Position numbers and translations under genes: made by a program | Source of the DNA: Paludibacteraceae bacterium | GTDB taxonomy: Bacteria; Bacteroidota; Bacteroidia; Bacteroidales; Paludibacteraceae | DNA length: 17,174 nucleotides | Assembly: GCA_016292775.1 (NCBI GenBank) | Contig: JAEDFN010000039.1 | Span: 1-17,174, forward strand | Direction of reading: 5' to 3' | Shown: positions 1 to 8,282 of the stretch, piece by piece | Layout: each line of letters begins with the position of its first letter | Numbering within the stretch: the first letter of the stretch is position 1 | Notes under the pieces: generated by a model | Told to the model about the DNA's origin: nothing | The model's database searches: none | Seen by the model: the letters and a program-made list of their open reading frames with translations, nothing else

Positions 1-447
1 GATGTGGTTAATGAAAAATTGATATTTAAAGATGATTCTACTTGCCTTTATATTATATACTTAAAAAATGATACAGATAGTATATGTATATATAGTGAAT
101 GTACCTATTCATTGAATAATGAGATACTTGTATTAAATAATAGAAAGGATACATTAAAATATGGTTTTAGATATCTGAATGACAGTGAAAATGAAATATT
201 GTCTAACCAAAAATTATGTATATCAAATATTAATTATGATACACTTTGTTACGATGTCAATAAAATACATTGGTATGTAAATAATATAACAACTGATGAA
301 TTTTTTTTTGTAAATGATGTCATTTATTACTGTAAGGTATATTCTTCGTCTGAATTTCAAACAATTTGTAAAAAATATTTTTTTATAGAAGATACTCAAA
401 CAAATTTAGTACCTATTAATAGAATTATTCTTCCTATTAATTATTGA
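1..447 (+). CDS. Hypothetical protein, 3' part (5' end outside window)
   Basis: The frame is open from the first base and ends with TGA at 445-447, so this is the C-terminal 148 or so residues of a longer protein. A GTG at position 4 could be a start, but the open frame to its left and the lack of room for a ribosome site make truncation more likely. The product is rich in Asn, Tyr, Ile and Asp, with recurrent Tyr/Cys-containing beta-strand-like stretches (for example CLYIIYLKN, SICIYSECTY, DVIYYCKVY). It has no membrane segment and no motif I recognise. Its DNA is more AT-rich than the genes that follow, with long runs of A and T. Function unknown; it may be a lineage-specific or transferred gene. 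The next gene starts 208 bases downstream with its own promoter, so it is probably not part of that operon. Confidence 0.6.
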   Translation, partial: DVVNEKLIFKDDSTCLYIIYLKNDTDSICIYSECTYSLNNEILVLNNRKDTLKYGFRYLNDSENEILSNQKLCISNINYDTLCYDVNKIHWYVNNITTDEFFFVNDVIYYCKVYSSSEFQTICKKYFFIEDTQTNLVPINRIILPINY

Positions 448-562
448 TTGTATTACTAGTGTGATTCATGATAGTTTTTAGATATTTGTTTTGTGGATAT
501 TTACGAAGCTATTAGCAAATTGTTTTAGGTTCAATTTTACTCTATTATTTTGCAGTTGATTA

Positions 563-593
563 TTGAGAGTAACATTGATTTTTTGTACCTTTG
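563..593 (+). promoter_or_regulatory. Bacteroidota-type promoter of the tsaE operon
   Basis: A -33 element TTG at 563-565 is followed after 20 bases by TACCTTTG at 586-593, which fits the Bacteroidota -7 consensus TAnnTTTG. Transcription would start near 598, leaving a leader of about 58 bases before the tsaE ATG at 656. The elements are seen directly; activity is inferred. Confidence 0.7.
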
Positions 594-655
594 CATTGTG
601 GATTTTTCCTTCTGTATTATTACTAATATTTTGTATTATAGATTTTTAGCAAGGT

Positions 656-1069
656 ATGAAAATGCTATATTCTTTAAGCGATTTGAATGTTGTAGCTACA
701 AAGTTGCTCCCTTATTTGAAAGATAATAAGATTGTGGCGTTTTATGGTCCTATGGGTGCAGGTAAAACCACTCTTATCAAAGCTTTGTGCTCGGCACTTA
801 ATGTGAAAGAAGATGTGGTAAATAGCCCTACTTTTTCTATTGTTAATGAATATAAAGCCGCAGAAGATACTATTTTTCATTTCGATTTTTATAGAATAAA
901 AAACGTACAAGAGGCTTTGGATTTTGGTATTTACGACTATTTCGATAGTGGTAATTTATGCCTTATGGAATGGGCGGAGAAAATTGTAGAAATTCTTCCG
1001 GATGATGTTTTGGTTATCTCTATTAATGTAATTTCCGATAATTTGAGGGAACTCGAAATATTGGAGTGA
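656..1069 (+). CDS. tsaE: tRNA t6A biosynthesis ATPase TsaE
   Basis: TsaE is the small cytosolic ATPase that works with TsaB and TsaD to place the threonylcarbamoyl group on A37 of ANN-decoding tRNAs (t6A). The 137-residue length is normal for the family. Visible marks in order are a Walker A loop GPMGAGKT at residues 31-38, the family signature SPTF at 57-60, HFDFYR at 75-80, and the C-terminal EW at 105-106. The ATG at 656 follows AAGG closely; a second ATG two codons in is possible but less well placed. It is the first gene of an operon: the MATE transporter begins 22 bases after its stop. Identity is secure from the motifs; the link with the downstream genes appears to be transcriptional rather than functional. 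Confidence 0.95.
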   Translation: MKMLYSLSDLNVVATKLLPYLKDNKIVAFYGPMGAGKTTLIKALCSALNVKEDVVNSPTFSIVNEYKAAEDTIFHFDFYRIKNVQEALDFGIYDYFDSGNLCLMEWAEKIVEILPDDVLVISINVISDNLRELEILE

Positions 1070-1091
1070 AAAATATTTTTTATTTAGAATA

Positions 1092-2444
1092 ATGCTTCCT
1101 ACTACTTTAGGTACCGAGTCTATCGGTAAGTTATTGAGGCAGTTTGCAATACCTGCTATTATTGCGATGACGGCATCGTCGCTCTACAATATGGTAGACA
1201 GTATTTTTATCGGGCAGGGTGTTGGAACTCTTGCCATTTCCGGTCTTGCCGTCACTTTCCCTTTTATGAATCTCGCAGCCGCTTTCGGTTCTCTTGTCGG
1301 CGTTGGTGCCAGCACTATGATTTCCGTAAAATTGGGGCAAAAAGATTATGATACCGCGCGTAAGGTGCTCGGTAATGTGGTCTCTTTAAATATAATAATC
1401 GGTATTCTGTTTACCGTTATCTCTTTGTTATTCCTCGATCCGATTCTCTATTTCTTCGGGGCAAGTAGTAATACAATCTCTTATGCACGCGATTATATGA
1501 TTATTATCCTATGTGGTAATATCATTACTCACTGCTACTTAGGTCTTAATTCCGCTATGCGTTCTTCCGGAATGCCAAAGCAAGCTATGGCAGCCACAAT
1601 CCTTACCGTGGTGCTTAATGCTATCCTCGACCCTATTTTTATTTTCGTTTTCGACCTCGGTATCGCAGGTGCCGCATACGCTACTATCCTGGCTCAAATA
1701 GTGTCGCTCGTTTGGCTTATCATCTCTTTTTCACATAAAGATAAAGTGATGCATTTTACTCGAAAGGGTTTCCGCCTCGAAAAGCGTATAGTTTTTTCTT
1801 CTCTTTCTATCGGTATGTCGCCTTTCTTGATGAATGTTGCAGCATGCCTTATCGTAATTGTTATTAATCGTACCCTTTTTTACCATGGCGGCGACATTGC
1901 TATTGCGGCTTATGGAATTATCAATAGGGTAGTGTTCGTTATTGTGATGATAGTGCTTGGGTTAAATCAAGGTATGCAACCTATTGCGGGCTATAATTTC
2001 GGCGCACAAAATAAAGAGAGGGTGCTTAAAGTGCTTAAAATGACTATCATTTATGCTACCGTCATCACCACTACGGGCTTTTTGATATGTGAAATTTTCC
2101 CTTATTATATCGCACGCGTATTTACTTCCGATGAGAATTTGATTTCGGAGGCTGTGGTTGGAATGAGGTATGTAGTAATGGTTTTCCCTGTCGTAGGGTG
2201 CCAAATGGTGAGTTCTAATTTCTTTCAAAGTATTGGTATGGCGCGCCAATCTATTTTCCTCTCCCTTACTCGACAACTGATTTTCCTCTTGCCGGGATTG
2301 CTGATTTTCCCTCTCTTTTTCGGCACAACGGGGGTATGGATATCTATGCCATTGAGCGATTTATTGGCTACGATAGTTGCCCTTGTAATGCTCCTTTATT
2401 ATTTAAAGAAATTCCGTAATGATGAACTAATAATTAATTTATAG
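1092..2444 (+). CDS. MATE family multidrug/cation antiporter (MepA-like)
   Basis: A 450-residue, strongly hydrophobic inner-membrane protein with about twelve predicted membrane segments, the usual size and layout for MATE exporters, which extrude cationic drugs or metabolites using a sodium or proton gradient. The N-terminus (IGKLLRQFAIPAIIAM, then NMVDSIFIGQGVG) and the motif GVGASTMISVKLGQ at the end of the second segment resemble the MepA branch. The internal pseudo-symmetry is visible: the second half restarts near residue 235 with FSSLSIGMSPFLMN and reaches GLNQGMQPIAGYNFGA. The substrate cannot be told from sequence. It is the second gene of the tsaE operon, with the cytidylate-kinase-like gene only 8 bases downstream, which suggests cotranscription. 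Family membership is confident; MepA versus other MATE branches is less so. Confidence 0.93.
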   Translation: MLPTTLGTESIGKLLRQFAIPAIIAMTASSLYNMVDSIFIGQGVGTLAISGLAVTFPFMNLAAAFGSLVGVGASTMISVKLGQKDYDTARKVLGNVVSLNIIIGILFTVISLLFLDPILYFFGASSNTISYARDYMIIILCGNIITHCYLGLNSAMRSSGMPKQAMAATILTVVLNAILDPIFIFVFDLGIAGAAYATILAQIVSLVWLIISFSHKDKVMHFTRKGFRLEKRIVFSSLSIGMSPFLMNVAACLIVIVINRTLFYHGGDIAIAAYGIINRVVFVIVMIVLGLNQGMQPIAGYNFGAQNKERVLKVLKMTIIYATVITTTGFLICEIFPYYIARVFTSDENLISEAVVGMRYVVMVFPVVGCQMVSSNFFQSIGMARQSIFLSLTRQLIFLLPGLLIFPLFFGTTGVWISMPLSDLLATIVALVMLLYYLKKFRNDELIINL

Positions 2445-2452
2445 CACTTATT

Positions 2453-3073
2453 ATGATTATAACAATAGGACGACAACTCGGTAGTGGCGGTTTGCAAATC
2501 GGTCAGCTGGTGGCAAAAGAATTAGGTTATGATTTCTATGATAAACAGTTGATTACGGAGGCTGCTCGGGATAGCGGTATGCGTGAGGATTTCTTCTCTA
2601 ATGTCGATGAAAAAGCTAATAAAAAATTATCTGCTCTCGGCTTTTTGGGGTTGAGGGGTTCCTTTTCCGGCGACTCTTTTATCAACACTAATTCCCTCTC
2701 TGCCAATAATCTTTTCTTGCTCCAATCGCAAACCATGGAGCGATTGGCGTTATCGTCGGAGAATGGTGCCGTTTTTATCGGCCGCTGCGCCCATTATGTG
2801 TTGCGTAATCATAAAAATCTTTTCCGTGTATTCATCACTGCCGATACGGAATTCAGAGTGAACCAGGTGATGAATCGAAATAATTGCACCGAGCAAGAGG
2901 CTAAAAACTTGATGGAAAAGGTAGACCGACAACGTGCTGAATATAATGATTTCTATGCTAATGGGGGATGGGGTGTCGCCTCTAATTACGATATTTCTAT
3001 CAACTCCGCTAAATTCGGAATCGAAGGTACCGCCAAATTATTAGTGGATATCATAAGAAATAATTTAGGTTAA
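2453..3073 (+). CDS. Cytidylate kinase-like family protein
   Basis: A 206-residue P-loop kinase-fold protein. It opens with MIITIGRQLGSGG, where GRQLGSGG (residues 6-13) is the nucleotide-binding loop typical of the cytidylate-kinase-like family (Pfam Cytidylate_kin_2), followed by IGQLVAKELGYDFYDKQLI. A later FIGRCAHYVL segment and the basic VMNRNNCTEQEAKNLMEKVDRQRAEYN stretch fit the lid and substrate region of that family. This is not the classical Cmk of pyrimidine salvage, which is longer and carries a different substrate domain. The actual substrate of this group is not known to me, and nucleotide phosphorylation is only an inference. It is the last gene of the operon, 8 bases after the MATE exporter and just ahead of a strong terminator. 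Confidence 0.88.
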   Translation: MIITIGRQLGSGGLQIGQLVAKELGYDFYDKQLITEAARDSGMREDFFSNVDEKANKKLSALGFLGLRGSFSGDSFINTNSLSANNLFLLQSQTMERLALSSENGAVFIGRCAHYVLRNHKNLFRVFITADTEFRVNQVMNRNNCTEQEAKNLMEKVDRQRAEYNDFYANGGWGVASNYDISINSAKFGIEGTAKLLVDIIRNNLG

Positions 3074-3111
3074 TGGCTTTTTGTTAATGCTATTAAGCAG
3101 ATATAAAAAAG

Positions 3112-3153
3112 GGAGCCGACACAATAAGGATAAAGTGTCGGCTCCTTTTTTTT
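3112..3153. terminator. Bidirectional rho-independent terminator
   Basis: GGAGCCGACAC (3112-3122) pairs perfectly with GTGTCGGCTCC (3135-3145) around a 12-base loop. It is followed by eight T on the + strand (3146-3153) and preceded by six A (3105-3110), which form a T tract on the - strand. It therefore can end both the forward tsaE operon and the converging reverse unit whose last stop is at 3172. Confidence 0.93.
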
Positions 3154-3171
3154 ATTTTCTTTTGTTGAAAC

Positions 3172-3447
3172 TTATTTATTTAACAAAATTTCTTGAATTT
3201 TTCTTGCGTCGGAGCGGGTGAAACCGTTTGAAACATAACGTTCTCCTCCTTTAGTTTCGATTAAAATTGTAGCGAAAATAGAAACATCTATAGTAACACT
3301 ACCTACATTGGCACGGTTGATTATCGATTTATTACTTCCTATTAATTTGTTTTTGAAGATGATAATCTTGTCGTCCGTAATCTCAATGATATCCGGAAAG
3401 AACAGATTTCCGGAGGTAATTCTTAATGCTTGAAATCTATAGTTCAT
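3172..3447 (-). CDS. Small PH-like (bacterial PH domain) hypothetical protein
   Basis: A 91-residue protein with no signal peptide or membrane span. I place the start at the ATG at 3447 (MNYRFQALRITSG); the open frame extends further upstream only to a TTG that would overlap the end of the preceding gene. The sequence alternates short beta strands (IIEITDDKIIIFKNKLIG, NVGSVTIDVSIFATILIET) and ends in a helix (TRSDARKIQEILLNK). This order of strands plus a final helix, with a switch from 'visible to the bilayer' strands to a Gly-Phe before the helix, resembles small bacterial PH-domain proteins; that assignment is by pattern only. It lies 17 bases downstream of the leucine-rich-repeat gene and probably shares its transcript, then ends just before the terminator at 3112-3153. 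Confidence 0.65.
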   Translation of the reverse strand: MNYRFQALRITSGNLFFPDIIEITDDKIIIFKNKLIGSNKSIINRANVGSVTIDVSIFATILIETKGGERYVSNGFTRSDARKIQEILLNK

Positions 3448-3464
3448 AATAATACCATTATAAA

Positions 3465-6400
3465 TTATTTGTATACTTCGGAAGTGCTTTTGAATCCTTT
3501 CCAATAAGGAGAAGAGATGTAATCACTTGCAGTGCCCGGAGCTACTTTAAGTTCTGCATTCATCTTTATGTTGCTGAATATTTCGCCATCGGTTTTCGGC
3601 ATTCTTACCGAGCGGATAGTGAATTTCTTTAGAGCCATACATCCGATAAATGCTTTGGCGCCAATGCGTGATACGCTATGTGGTATTTCTACTTCAGTTA
3701 TAGTATTGCAGTTCATAAAGGCACCTTGGTCAATCTCTTCACAGTTTTTATCCACAACTACTTTTGTCATCTTCTTACCTACAGGGCAAATTATCAAGCG
3801 ACGTAAATCAGCTGTATAAAGCATATTGCCTTTTACAACGAAGTCGGCATTCTGTTTTTTAACCATTACGTTTCCGAGACGTTTGCAACCGCTGAATGCT
3901 CCATCGCCTATTTCGGTGAGGAACTCGTGTATGGTGAAACTGGTGATACCTGTCTCCATAAATGCACCGTCGCCTATTGCTACTACTGTAGTAGGAAGTA
4001 CCATACGCTTCAAAGCTTCACATCCCGCAAAGGCGTAATTTCCAATACGAGATACTCCTTTAGGAATTGCTGCCACGCGTGATAATGCTTTGCAACCGTT
4101 GAATAGATAGTCCGGTAATACTTCCATCTTGCTGTCGAAATTCACGGTAGTGAGTTTGTCACATCCTTCAAAAGCAGAACGCATCTTGCCGTCGATAACG
4201 TTACTTACCGATTCACAACGTGTTGCATAGAAGTTAACACTCTCGAGTACAGGGCAGTTTGCAAAGGCTAATCCTCCTATACTGGTTATTGTACGTGGTA
4301 TGTCAAGGTTGGTGATTTTTTGAGCTCCGTAGAACATACCTTCAGGTATTGTTTTAACTTTCTTTCCGAAAACAATCCATTCCACTTTGTTCTTTCCACA
4401 GAATGGATAAAGGGTGCTGTCCGGTGTGAGGTCGAAAGCGGCGTCACAACTGATGATGTTGTAGTTGATTTGAGATAAGTTTTCGCAGTCCATAAAGCAT
4501 CCGCCACCTATTGATGTCAGGTTCTCCGGCAAAGTGATGGTCTTCATCGCTCTAATTCCGGCAAATGCCAAGTGACCGATGGTTTTGATATTCTTGTTGA
4601 AAGAGATGTTCTCTACAGCATAGCATCCGTAGAATGCATAGTCCGGAATAGACTCTACTTTCGGTCCTAATACTATGCGTACGATAGGCACATTTTGGAA
4701 TACCGGAATGATGCCGGAGTCGTTACGTTGTACCATGCTTTGGCAGCTGATAGCGTTGAAATTCATATCTTTGATGTTGCTACATCCGTCAAAAGCGCCG
4801 CCACCAATTATCTTTACATTCTCAGGAATAGTGAGTCTGCGTATTCCGGAGCATCCGGCAAAAGCATATTTACCTATTCTTTCAAGGTTGGCAGGTAATG
4901 TAATGTTGGTCAATCTGGAGCAGTATGCAAAAGCATAGTCCGGTATCTCTTTGATGTCGTTGCCGAGAGTGAGCGAGATGATGGCATCGTTACTAAAGGC
5001 GGAGAGGGTTTGTCCTCTTTCGTCTACCGTAGTGGCTATCTCACATTTCTCTGCATTGTAAATTACGTTGGTAAGGTTGATACAACCATCGAAGGTATGT
5101 CCGCCGATAGAGCGTATTTTTTTAGGTATGTTTATCTTTTCAAGGCCCTCACAGCCGTTGAACATATAGTCGGGGATTATCTCTACATCCTCGCCGATAT
5201 TCACTGTTTTGATAGAAGTACAGCTTTGGAATGCAGAGAGGTGAAGTCCGTTTTCAATTTTTGTTACTCCGGTGCAGTGTGTTGCATTGAAGTTTACGGT
5301 AAGTAAGTTATTACATCCTGCAAAGGCAAGTCCGCCTATGCTCTTGATATCTTTTGGTATGGTAATCTCTTTGAGAGTCTTACATCCGTAGAAGGCTTTA
5401 TAACCTATATATTCTATAGAGTCCGGAATTGTTATGCTTATAAGAGAGCTACATTTTGAAAAGGCATGATCGGGGATGCGCTCTACACTTCCTCCGAATA
5501 CCACTGTTGTCAAAGCGGGATTTTCAAAGGCAGGTACCGGATTTTCGTTTTCGAAGGTAACTACGTTAACGCAGTTTACAGCGTTGAAATAGATGGTATT
5601 CAGATTGCTGCAATTTGCAAATGCTCTTCCTCCTATCGATTTTACACTTTCAGGAATCGTTATTTGGCGGAGAGATGTGCAACCGAAGAATGCTCCTTGA
5701 CCGATATTCTCGATGCTTGCTTCGAAGATGATGTCGGTAATACCTTTACATCCCCAGAAAATGTAACTTGGGATGTTGGTAACTTGGCTGCCGAATTTTA
5801 CGCTTGTAATAGCAGGGTTGTTGAACGATGGCGTGATGTTATCGTTATATACCGAGTGTGCCAAACGGCAGTTGCTTGCGTTGAAAATTACAGAGGTGAG
5901 GTTTTTGCAATTTAAGAATGCTCCTCCTCCGATTTTTGTTACTGTTTCCGGTATCGTTACCGATGTCAAACTGTTGCAGCCGAAGAATGCATAGTCCGGA
6001 ATAACGCTTACAAATGGTCCGAAATTAAGGTTTGATATCGGAGTACTGATAAAGGCGGGTGTGATACGTCCTTTATCTTGTACACTCATACTTGTACATT
6101 CTTGTGCGTTGAAATTCAATGTGGTGAGTGAAGCACATTCGATAAAAGCTCCACCGCCTATCTCTTTTACATGCTGTGGAATTGTTACTTCCGAAATGCC
6201 TTCACAGCCCCAGAATGCATATTCCGGTATTATCATTACGTCGCCTCCGAAATTGAGGTGTGATATGGTTTTGCAATCTTCAAAAGCGGAGAGTATTTTT
6301 CCGTTTTGCTTGGTGCATGCCGATGCGCAACTTACTGCGTTGAAATTCACAGTGCGAAGTCCATAGCATCCTTTAAAGGCGTGACCTCCTATGCGAGTGA

Positions 6401-6686
6401 TGCTCTTCGGTATTGTTACTTCTGTGAGATTCATACAGCCACGGAAGGCATTGTCTTGTATGATTCTTACCGCATATTGTTTGCCGTTGTAGCTGATTGC
6501 TTCCGGAATATTAATCACTCCTTCGTAAGATGTGCCCGGACTTTTTGTTACCATTGCATAATTCAAAGAGTCGTTGATTTCGTAATATATGTCAACTCCT
6601 TGTGCATTTTTTACTGTTATTGAGGCGGATAGATAATTCGCCACAAGTAATAATAATAGTGTAAAGTAGATTTTTATGACCTTCAT
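3465..6686 (-). CDS. Secreted BspA-like leucine-rich repeat protein
   Basis: A 1073-residue exported protein. Residues 1-22 form a signal peptide (MKVIKIYF, then LLLLLVANYLSA) with likely cleavage near SA/S. After a short N-terminal segment, about 37 leucine-rich repeats of the BspA/LRR_5 type (AFxGC-x-LTxVTIPxxVxxIG) run from residue 80 to about 1016, mostly 22-23 residues each. Nine repeats are lengthened to 31-32 residues by a polar insert after FNAxxC (starting at residues 115, 192, 268, 367, 466, 543, 643, 742 and 819). A non-repeat island (about 940-980, NADFVVKGNMLY) and a terminal cap (SPYWKGF) match BspA-type proteins. No type IX sorting domain or lipobox is visible, so anchoring is unclear. 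BspA relatives are known to bind host matrix proteins or other bacteria; adhesion here is inferred. It is the first gene of a two-gene unit with a promoter at 6743-6773. Confidence 0.93.
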   Translation of the reverse strand: MKVIKIYFTLLLLLVANYLSASITVKNAQGVDIYYEINDSLNYAMVTKSPGTSYEGVINIPEAISYNGKQYAVRIIQDNAFRGCMNLTEVTIPKSITRIGGHAFKGCYGLRTVNFNAVSCASACTKQNGKILSAFEDCKTISHLNFGGDVMIIPEYAFWGCEGISEVTIPQHVKEIGGGAFIECASLTTLNFNAQECTSMSVQDKGRITPAFISTPISNLNFGPFVSVIPDYAFFGCNSLTSVTIPETVTKIGGGAFLNCKNLTSVIFNASNCRLAHSVYNDNITPSFNNPAITSVKFGSQVTNIPSYIFWGCKGITDIIFEASIENIGQGAFFGCTSLRQITIPESVKSIGGRAFANCSNLNTIYFNAVNCVNVVTFENENPVPAFENPALTTVVFGGSVERIPDHAFSKCSSLISITIPDSIEYIGYKAFYGCKTLKEITIPKDIKSIGGLAFAGCNNLLTVNFNATHCTGVTKIENGLHLSAFQSCTSIKTVNIGEDVEIIPDYMFNGCEGLEKINIPKKIRSIGGHTFDGCINLTNVIYNAEKCEIATTVDERGQTLSAFSNDAIISLTLGNDIKEIPDYAFAYCSRLTNITLPANLERIGKYAFAGCSGIRRLTIPENVKIIGGGAFDGCSNIKDMNFNAISCQSMVQRNDSGIIPVFQNVPIVRIVLGPKVESIPDYAFYGCYAVENISFNKNIKTIGHLAFAGIRAMKTITLPENLTSIGGGCFMDCENLSQINYNIISCDAAFDLTPDSTLYPFCGKNKVEWIVFGKKVKTIPEGMFYGAQKITNLDIPRTITSIGGLAFANCPVLESVNFYATRCESVSNVIDGKMRSAFEGCDKLTTVNFDSKMEVLPDYLFNGCKALSRVAAIPKGVSRIGNYAFAGCEALKRMVLPTTVVAIGDGAFMETGITSFTIHEFLTEIGDGAFSGCKRLGNVMVKKQNADFVVKGNMLYTADLRRLIICPVGKKMTKVVVDKNCEEIDQGAFMNCNTITEVEIPHSVSRIGAKAFIGCMALKKFTIRSVRMPKTDGEIFSNIKMNAELKVAPGTASDYISSPYWKGFKSTSEVYK

Positions 6687-6742
6687 AAATGCTTGATATT
6701 TATGTTATGACATGTGATTTTTTCTCGTTTCAAAAAACATAG

Positions 6743-6773
6743 CAAAGTAACTATTTTTTTTTGACATACACAA
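6743..6773 (-). promoter_or_regulatory. Bacteroidota-type promoter of the leucine-rich-repeat gene
   Basis: On the - strand, TTG (6773-6771) is followed after exactly 20 bases by TTACTTTG (6750-6743), one base away from the TAnnTTTG consensus. The predicted start near 6737 gives a leader of about 50 bases before the ATG at 6686. Confidence 0.6.
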
Positions 6774-6850
6774 CAGTTTAATAACTAATTATTTCCGCCG
6801 GCTTTTTCAATGAAATATTATGTGTATTGATGGTGTGCCGTGTATTTTAG

Positions 6851-8281
6851 CTATAGTAGTGGAGAGAATAGTCGTGCTAATGATTCTGCAAATTTTTTTA
6901 TCTTTGGGCGGTGATGCCAAAGGTTGATATTCAGTTCTTTACTGCAATTCAAATCTTTTAAATAGTTATCTACAAGTGTATCTGCCGTTTTTGTATCGTA
7001 AATAAAAGCGGAGATTTCATAGTCCTGCTCATAAGATCGGTTGTCCATATTTGCCGTGCCGATGATAGAGAGACATCTGTCGATAACTATTGCTTTGGAG
7101 TGTAGAAAATTATATTTATAGAAGTATACTTTTATTCCGGACTTCATCAGTTCTTCGAAATAACTTCTGCTGGCGGCGGATACGAGTGGAGAGTCGCTGT
7201 GTTGGGGCGTAAGGATGCGTACGTCTACTCCCGATAATGCGGCGGTCTCTAATGCGGTAATGATGCTATCCGGCGGAATGAAATATGGGGTGTGGATGAA
7301 TATCTCTTTCTCGGCAATGGCTATGGCGGATATTATTCCTTGCATTATTGTCGGCCAGTCGGTGTCCGGTCCCGACGATACTATCTGTATGAAATTATCC
7401 TCATAATAGCCCGGCTCCGGGTAGTATTTCTTATCTGTAATTGCTTTGCCGTCAACGAAATTCCAGTCCACAAGAAAACTATATTGCATGGCATGTACAG
7501 CAGCTCCTTCAAGCCTCATAAAGGTGTCGCGCCAGCGTCCGAGGCGATTCCCTTTTCTGTATCTCTCTGCAATATTTACCCCTCCGGTATAGCCTATCTT
7601 GCCGTCGATAATCACCAATTTCCGGTGGTTGCGGTAGTTTATCATAGATAATCCCCGAAGACTGTTTGTGGCTAAAAACGGCTGTACAAATACTCCGGAG
7701 TCTATCAAATTCTTTTTCCAAAACGGGGGTAGATGCCATCCGCCGAGATAGTCGTAAATAAGCCTTACTCTGATGCCCTCTTTCGCTTTCTGACTGAGTA
7801 TTTCACAGAGTTTGTTGCCTACTTCATCGTTCTCTATTATGTAAAATTCTATGTGGATATGCTCTTTGGCATTCATCAAATCGTTGAAAAGCGCGTCGAA
7901 AGTGGCTGTGCCTGTGGTGAGTACGTCGATTTTTCCTCCGTTAAACAGCTGTGACCCCCCGTTTGTGTGTAGCATCTTTGCCAATTTCTGAAATCGCTTC
8001 GGCATATCTTCACTATTGATATTGTCGATATCATATATGCAGTCGGAGGTCAATGGCAAGTATTTCAGCTTGTTTTGTATTATCTTTTTCTTTCTGTAAT
8101 TCTGCCCGAAAAAAATAAAGAAGATTATGCCTACAATGGGCAATAACAGCATTATCATTATCCAAGCCAATGATTTGACGGGGTTTCGATTTTCCATCAA
8201 TATCGTGATAATGATAATAATTGCAATGTAGGCGTAAATCGCTGTAAATGAATAGTAAAGTATATTTAAAAAGATGTCCAT
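6851..8281 (-). CDS. cls: Cardiolipin synthase (phospholipase D family)
   Basis: A 476-residue membrane enzyme that joins two phosphatidylglycerols into cardiolipin and releases glycerol. Two N-terminal membrane helices (about residues 5-28 and 36-59) anchor it to the inner membrane. The catalytic part has two PLD HKD motifs: HRKLVIID (H219, K221, D226, followed by YTGG) and HSKAIVID (H394, K396, D401, followed by GTANMD). Each has the downstream Gly-rich and Asn residues expected of the active site. Length and architecture match bacterial ClsA-type synthases. Its ATG at 8281 lies one base after the TGA of ribD, so translation is probably coupled and the transcript shared. No separate promoter was seen. 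Nothing is missing or truncated. Confidence 0.95.
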   Translation of the reverse strand: MDIFLNILYYSFTAIYAYIAIIIIITILMENRNPVKSLAWIMIMLLLPIVGIIFFIFFGQNYRKKKIIQNKLKYLPLTSDCIYDIDNINSEDMPKRFQKLAKMLHTNGGSQLFNGGKIDVLTTGTATFDALFNDLMNAKEHIHIEFYIIENDEVGNKLCEILSQKAKEGIRVRLIYDYLGGWHLPPFWKKNLIDSGVFVQPFLATNSLRGLSMINYRNHRKLVIIDGKIGYTGGVNIAERYRKGNRLGRWRDTFMRLEGAAVHAMQYSFLVDWNFVDGKAITDKKYYPEPGYYEDNFIQIVSSGPDTDWPTIMQGIISAIAIAEKEIFIHTPYFIPPDSIITALETAALSGVDVRILTPQHSDSPLVSAASRSYFEELMKSGIKVYFYKYNFLHSKAIVIDRCLSIIGTANMDNRSYEQDYEISAFIYDTKTADTLVDNYLKDLNCSKELNINLWHHRPKIKKFAESLARLFSPLL

Positions 8282-8282
8282 A

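Noticed and set aside
3448..3504. Longer start for the small PH-like protein at a TTG
   Set aside because: It would overlap the end of the leucine-rich-repeat gene, while an ATG at 3447 leaves a normal 17-base gap and begins the conserved part.
5466..5915. 149-codon open frame on the + strand inside the leucine-rich-repeat gene, plus several shorter ones
   Set aside because: Regular repeats on the - strand create recurring open antisense frames; their products mirror the repeat period and carry no independent signal.
3465..6686. CRISPR-like or tandem DNA repeat
   Set aside because: The repetition is at protein level with divergent DNA sequence between units and no unique spacers; it is coding.
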